Origin: an uncultured Brevibacterium sp.
Lineage (GTDB): Bacteria; Actinomycetota; Actinomycetes; Actinomycetales; Brevibacteriaceae
Assembly (NCBI GenBank): GCA_902489215.1
Contig: CABTZE010000119.1
Span: forward strand, 1-6,294
Direction: 5' to 3'
DNA length: 6,294 nucleotides
Notes under the pieces: model-generated
Seen by the model: the letters and a program-made list of their open reading frames with translations, nothing else
Told to the model about the DNA's origin: nothing
Database searches by the model: none
Program-made: the position numbers and the translations under genes
Shown: positions 5,657 through 6,294 of the stretch, one piece after another
How positions within the stretch are numbered: position 1 is the first letter of the stretch
Layout of the letters: each line of letters starts with the position of its first letter

Positions 5657-6294
5657 TCAGCGGATTGCCGGCGCGTCCTTGTTGGCTTTCAGCAGTGCGG
5701 TGGCCAGGCCTTCCCACTGTGCGTAGCGGTGTGGGTAGCCGGAGCGCTGGACGGCCTGGGCGGCGTCGTTTTTGCTCATCTTCTGCCAGCCGGAGATCTG
5801 CTTGAGCCCGGGGTTCTTCACCTTCGGGTTGACCCCGTAGAAGGCCTTTGCGGAGTACACGCGGTCCATGATCTGCGACTTGGATCCCCAGTCGTACTTG
5901 GGGCGCTGCTGGAACAGGCCGATGGAGTCCTTGTCGCCGTAGTTGATGTTGTACAGGTCCGATTCCTGCTTGGCGGTCATGAGCGCGATGATGATCGCGT
6001 CGTTGCTCATGCCCGCGCCCTTGCCGACGCCGATGATGATGCGGGCGTTCTCGGCCTGGTCGCGGTCGATTCCCTTCGGCTGCGGGCCGGGCTTTGCCGC
6101 CTTCTTGGCGGGAGCCTTCTTTTTGGCCGGCTTGGGGGCGGGGTTCGGGGGGCTCTTCTGCTGAGCCTTGCGCGCCTTGTCTGCTTCTTCCGGGGGCCCG
6201 TGCTGGGGGGCCGGGCCGCCGATCGGCGAACTCATGCGCCGGATTGCGGTTGCCGGAGGTTCGGCCGAACCGACCCTGCGAGTTCCCGTGGGTG
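5657..6294 (-). CDS. Proline/lysine-rich lysozyme-fold protein, probably 5'-truncated by the window
   Basis: A paralogue of the 4943-5581 product. Numbering from the ATG at 6235 (192 residues), it has a Pro/Lys/Ala-rich linker (about 26-54, with KPAKKKAPAKKAAK) and then the lysozyme-like domain (about 58-182): IALMTAKQESDL with putative catalytic Glu91, GDKDSIGLFQQRP (100-112), the block shared with the paralogue (132-165), and YAQWE (171-175). No signal peptide or membrane segment follows that ATG, no Shine-Dalgarno precedes it, and the frame stays open for 19 more codons to the window edge. I therefore infer that the true start, and an export or anchor sequence, lie outside. Against this, a perfect palindrome at 6258-6271 could mark a promoter, making 6235 the real start of an unanchored protein. 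A cell-wall role is inferred from the fold. It is upstream of, and may be cotranscribed with, its paralogue. Confidence 0.75.
   Translation of the reverse strand, partial: PTGTRRVGSAEPPATAIRRMSSPIGGPAPQHGPPEEADKARKAQQKSPPNPAPKPAKKKAPAKKAAKPGPQPKGIDRDQAENARIIIGVGKGAGMSNDAIIIALMTAKQESDLYNINYGDKDSIGLFQQRPKYDWGSKSQIMDRVYSAKAFYGVNPKVKNPGLKQISGWQKMSKNDAAQAVQRSGYPHRYAQWEGLATALLKANKDAPAIR
5741..5846 (-). repeat. Near-identical paralogue block, copy B
   Basis: The partner of the 5018-5123 block at an offset of 723 bp in the same orientation: 101 of 106 bases are identical. It encodes FYGVNPKVKN through AAQAVQRS of the proline-rich paralogue, with one amino-acid difference (Pro for Ala). Confidence 0.92.
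6258..6271. repeat. Perfect 14-bp palindrome upstream of the ATG at 6235
   Basis: GGTTCGGCCGAACC reads identically on both strands. It lies 22 bp upstream of the candidate ATG at 6235. If the reading frame continues through it, it is coding sequence (codons for Gly-Ser-Ala-Glu-Pro); if not, it has the shape of an operator. I do not recognise a known regulator site in it. Confidence 0.5.

Overview
The window looks like a high-GC actinobacterial chromosome. Codons favour G or C at the third position, GTG starts are frequent, and one gene may lack a leader. The two small lysozyme-like proteins at the right end carry the GDRDSLG.FQQRP type of sequence typical of Actinobacteria. The nearest guess is an Actinomycetaceae-like organism, but the sequence does not settle genus or species. 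I see no insertion sequence, CRISPR array, tRNA, origin or phage gene.

Left end (1-324, + strand): the 3' three quarters of a 5S rRNA, so this is the tail of an rRNA operon. It is followed by a long, almost continuous hairpin (106-168) and a second, conventional terminator (219-260). Next, on the + strand, come two closely spaced genes: a zinc-binding sirtuin (NAD-dependent protein deacylase, 325-1041) and a class I/II PLP aminotransferase (1059-2336). A perfect bidirectional terminator (2358-2393) separates them from the minus-strand genes.

Centre and right (minus strand, read from high to low coordinates): a proline-rich lysozyme-fold protein that may continue beyond the window (5657-6294), a membrane-anchored paralogue of it (4943-5581), an ArsR/SmtB metal-sensor repressor (4556-4921) and a propionyl-CoA synthetase of the PrpE type (2431-4386). 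The prpE promoter region holds a perfect 14-bp inverted repeat that looks like an operator.

How the parts may work together: acyl-CoA synthetases of this family are switched off by acylation of the lysine in the PKTRSGK motif and reactivated by sirtuins. Both the motif and a sirtuin are here, on either side of the aminotransferase, so post-translational control of short-chain acyl-CoA synthesis is the best-supported functional link. The ArsR protein keeps all four SmtB alpha-5 zinc ligands but has no metal transporter beside it. The two lysozyme-like genes are a tandem duplication whose C-terminal DNA core is about 95% identical while the rest has diverged. I found no convincing new multi-gene system. 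The most unusual points are the prpE operator-like repeat next to an orphan zinc sensor, the unevenly conserved duplicate pair, and a Gly-to-Glu change in the sirtuin FGE motif.
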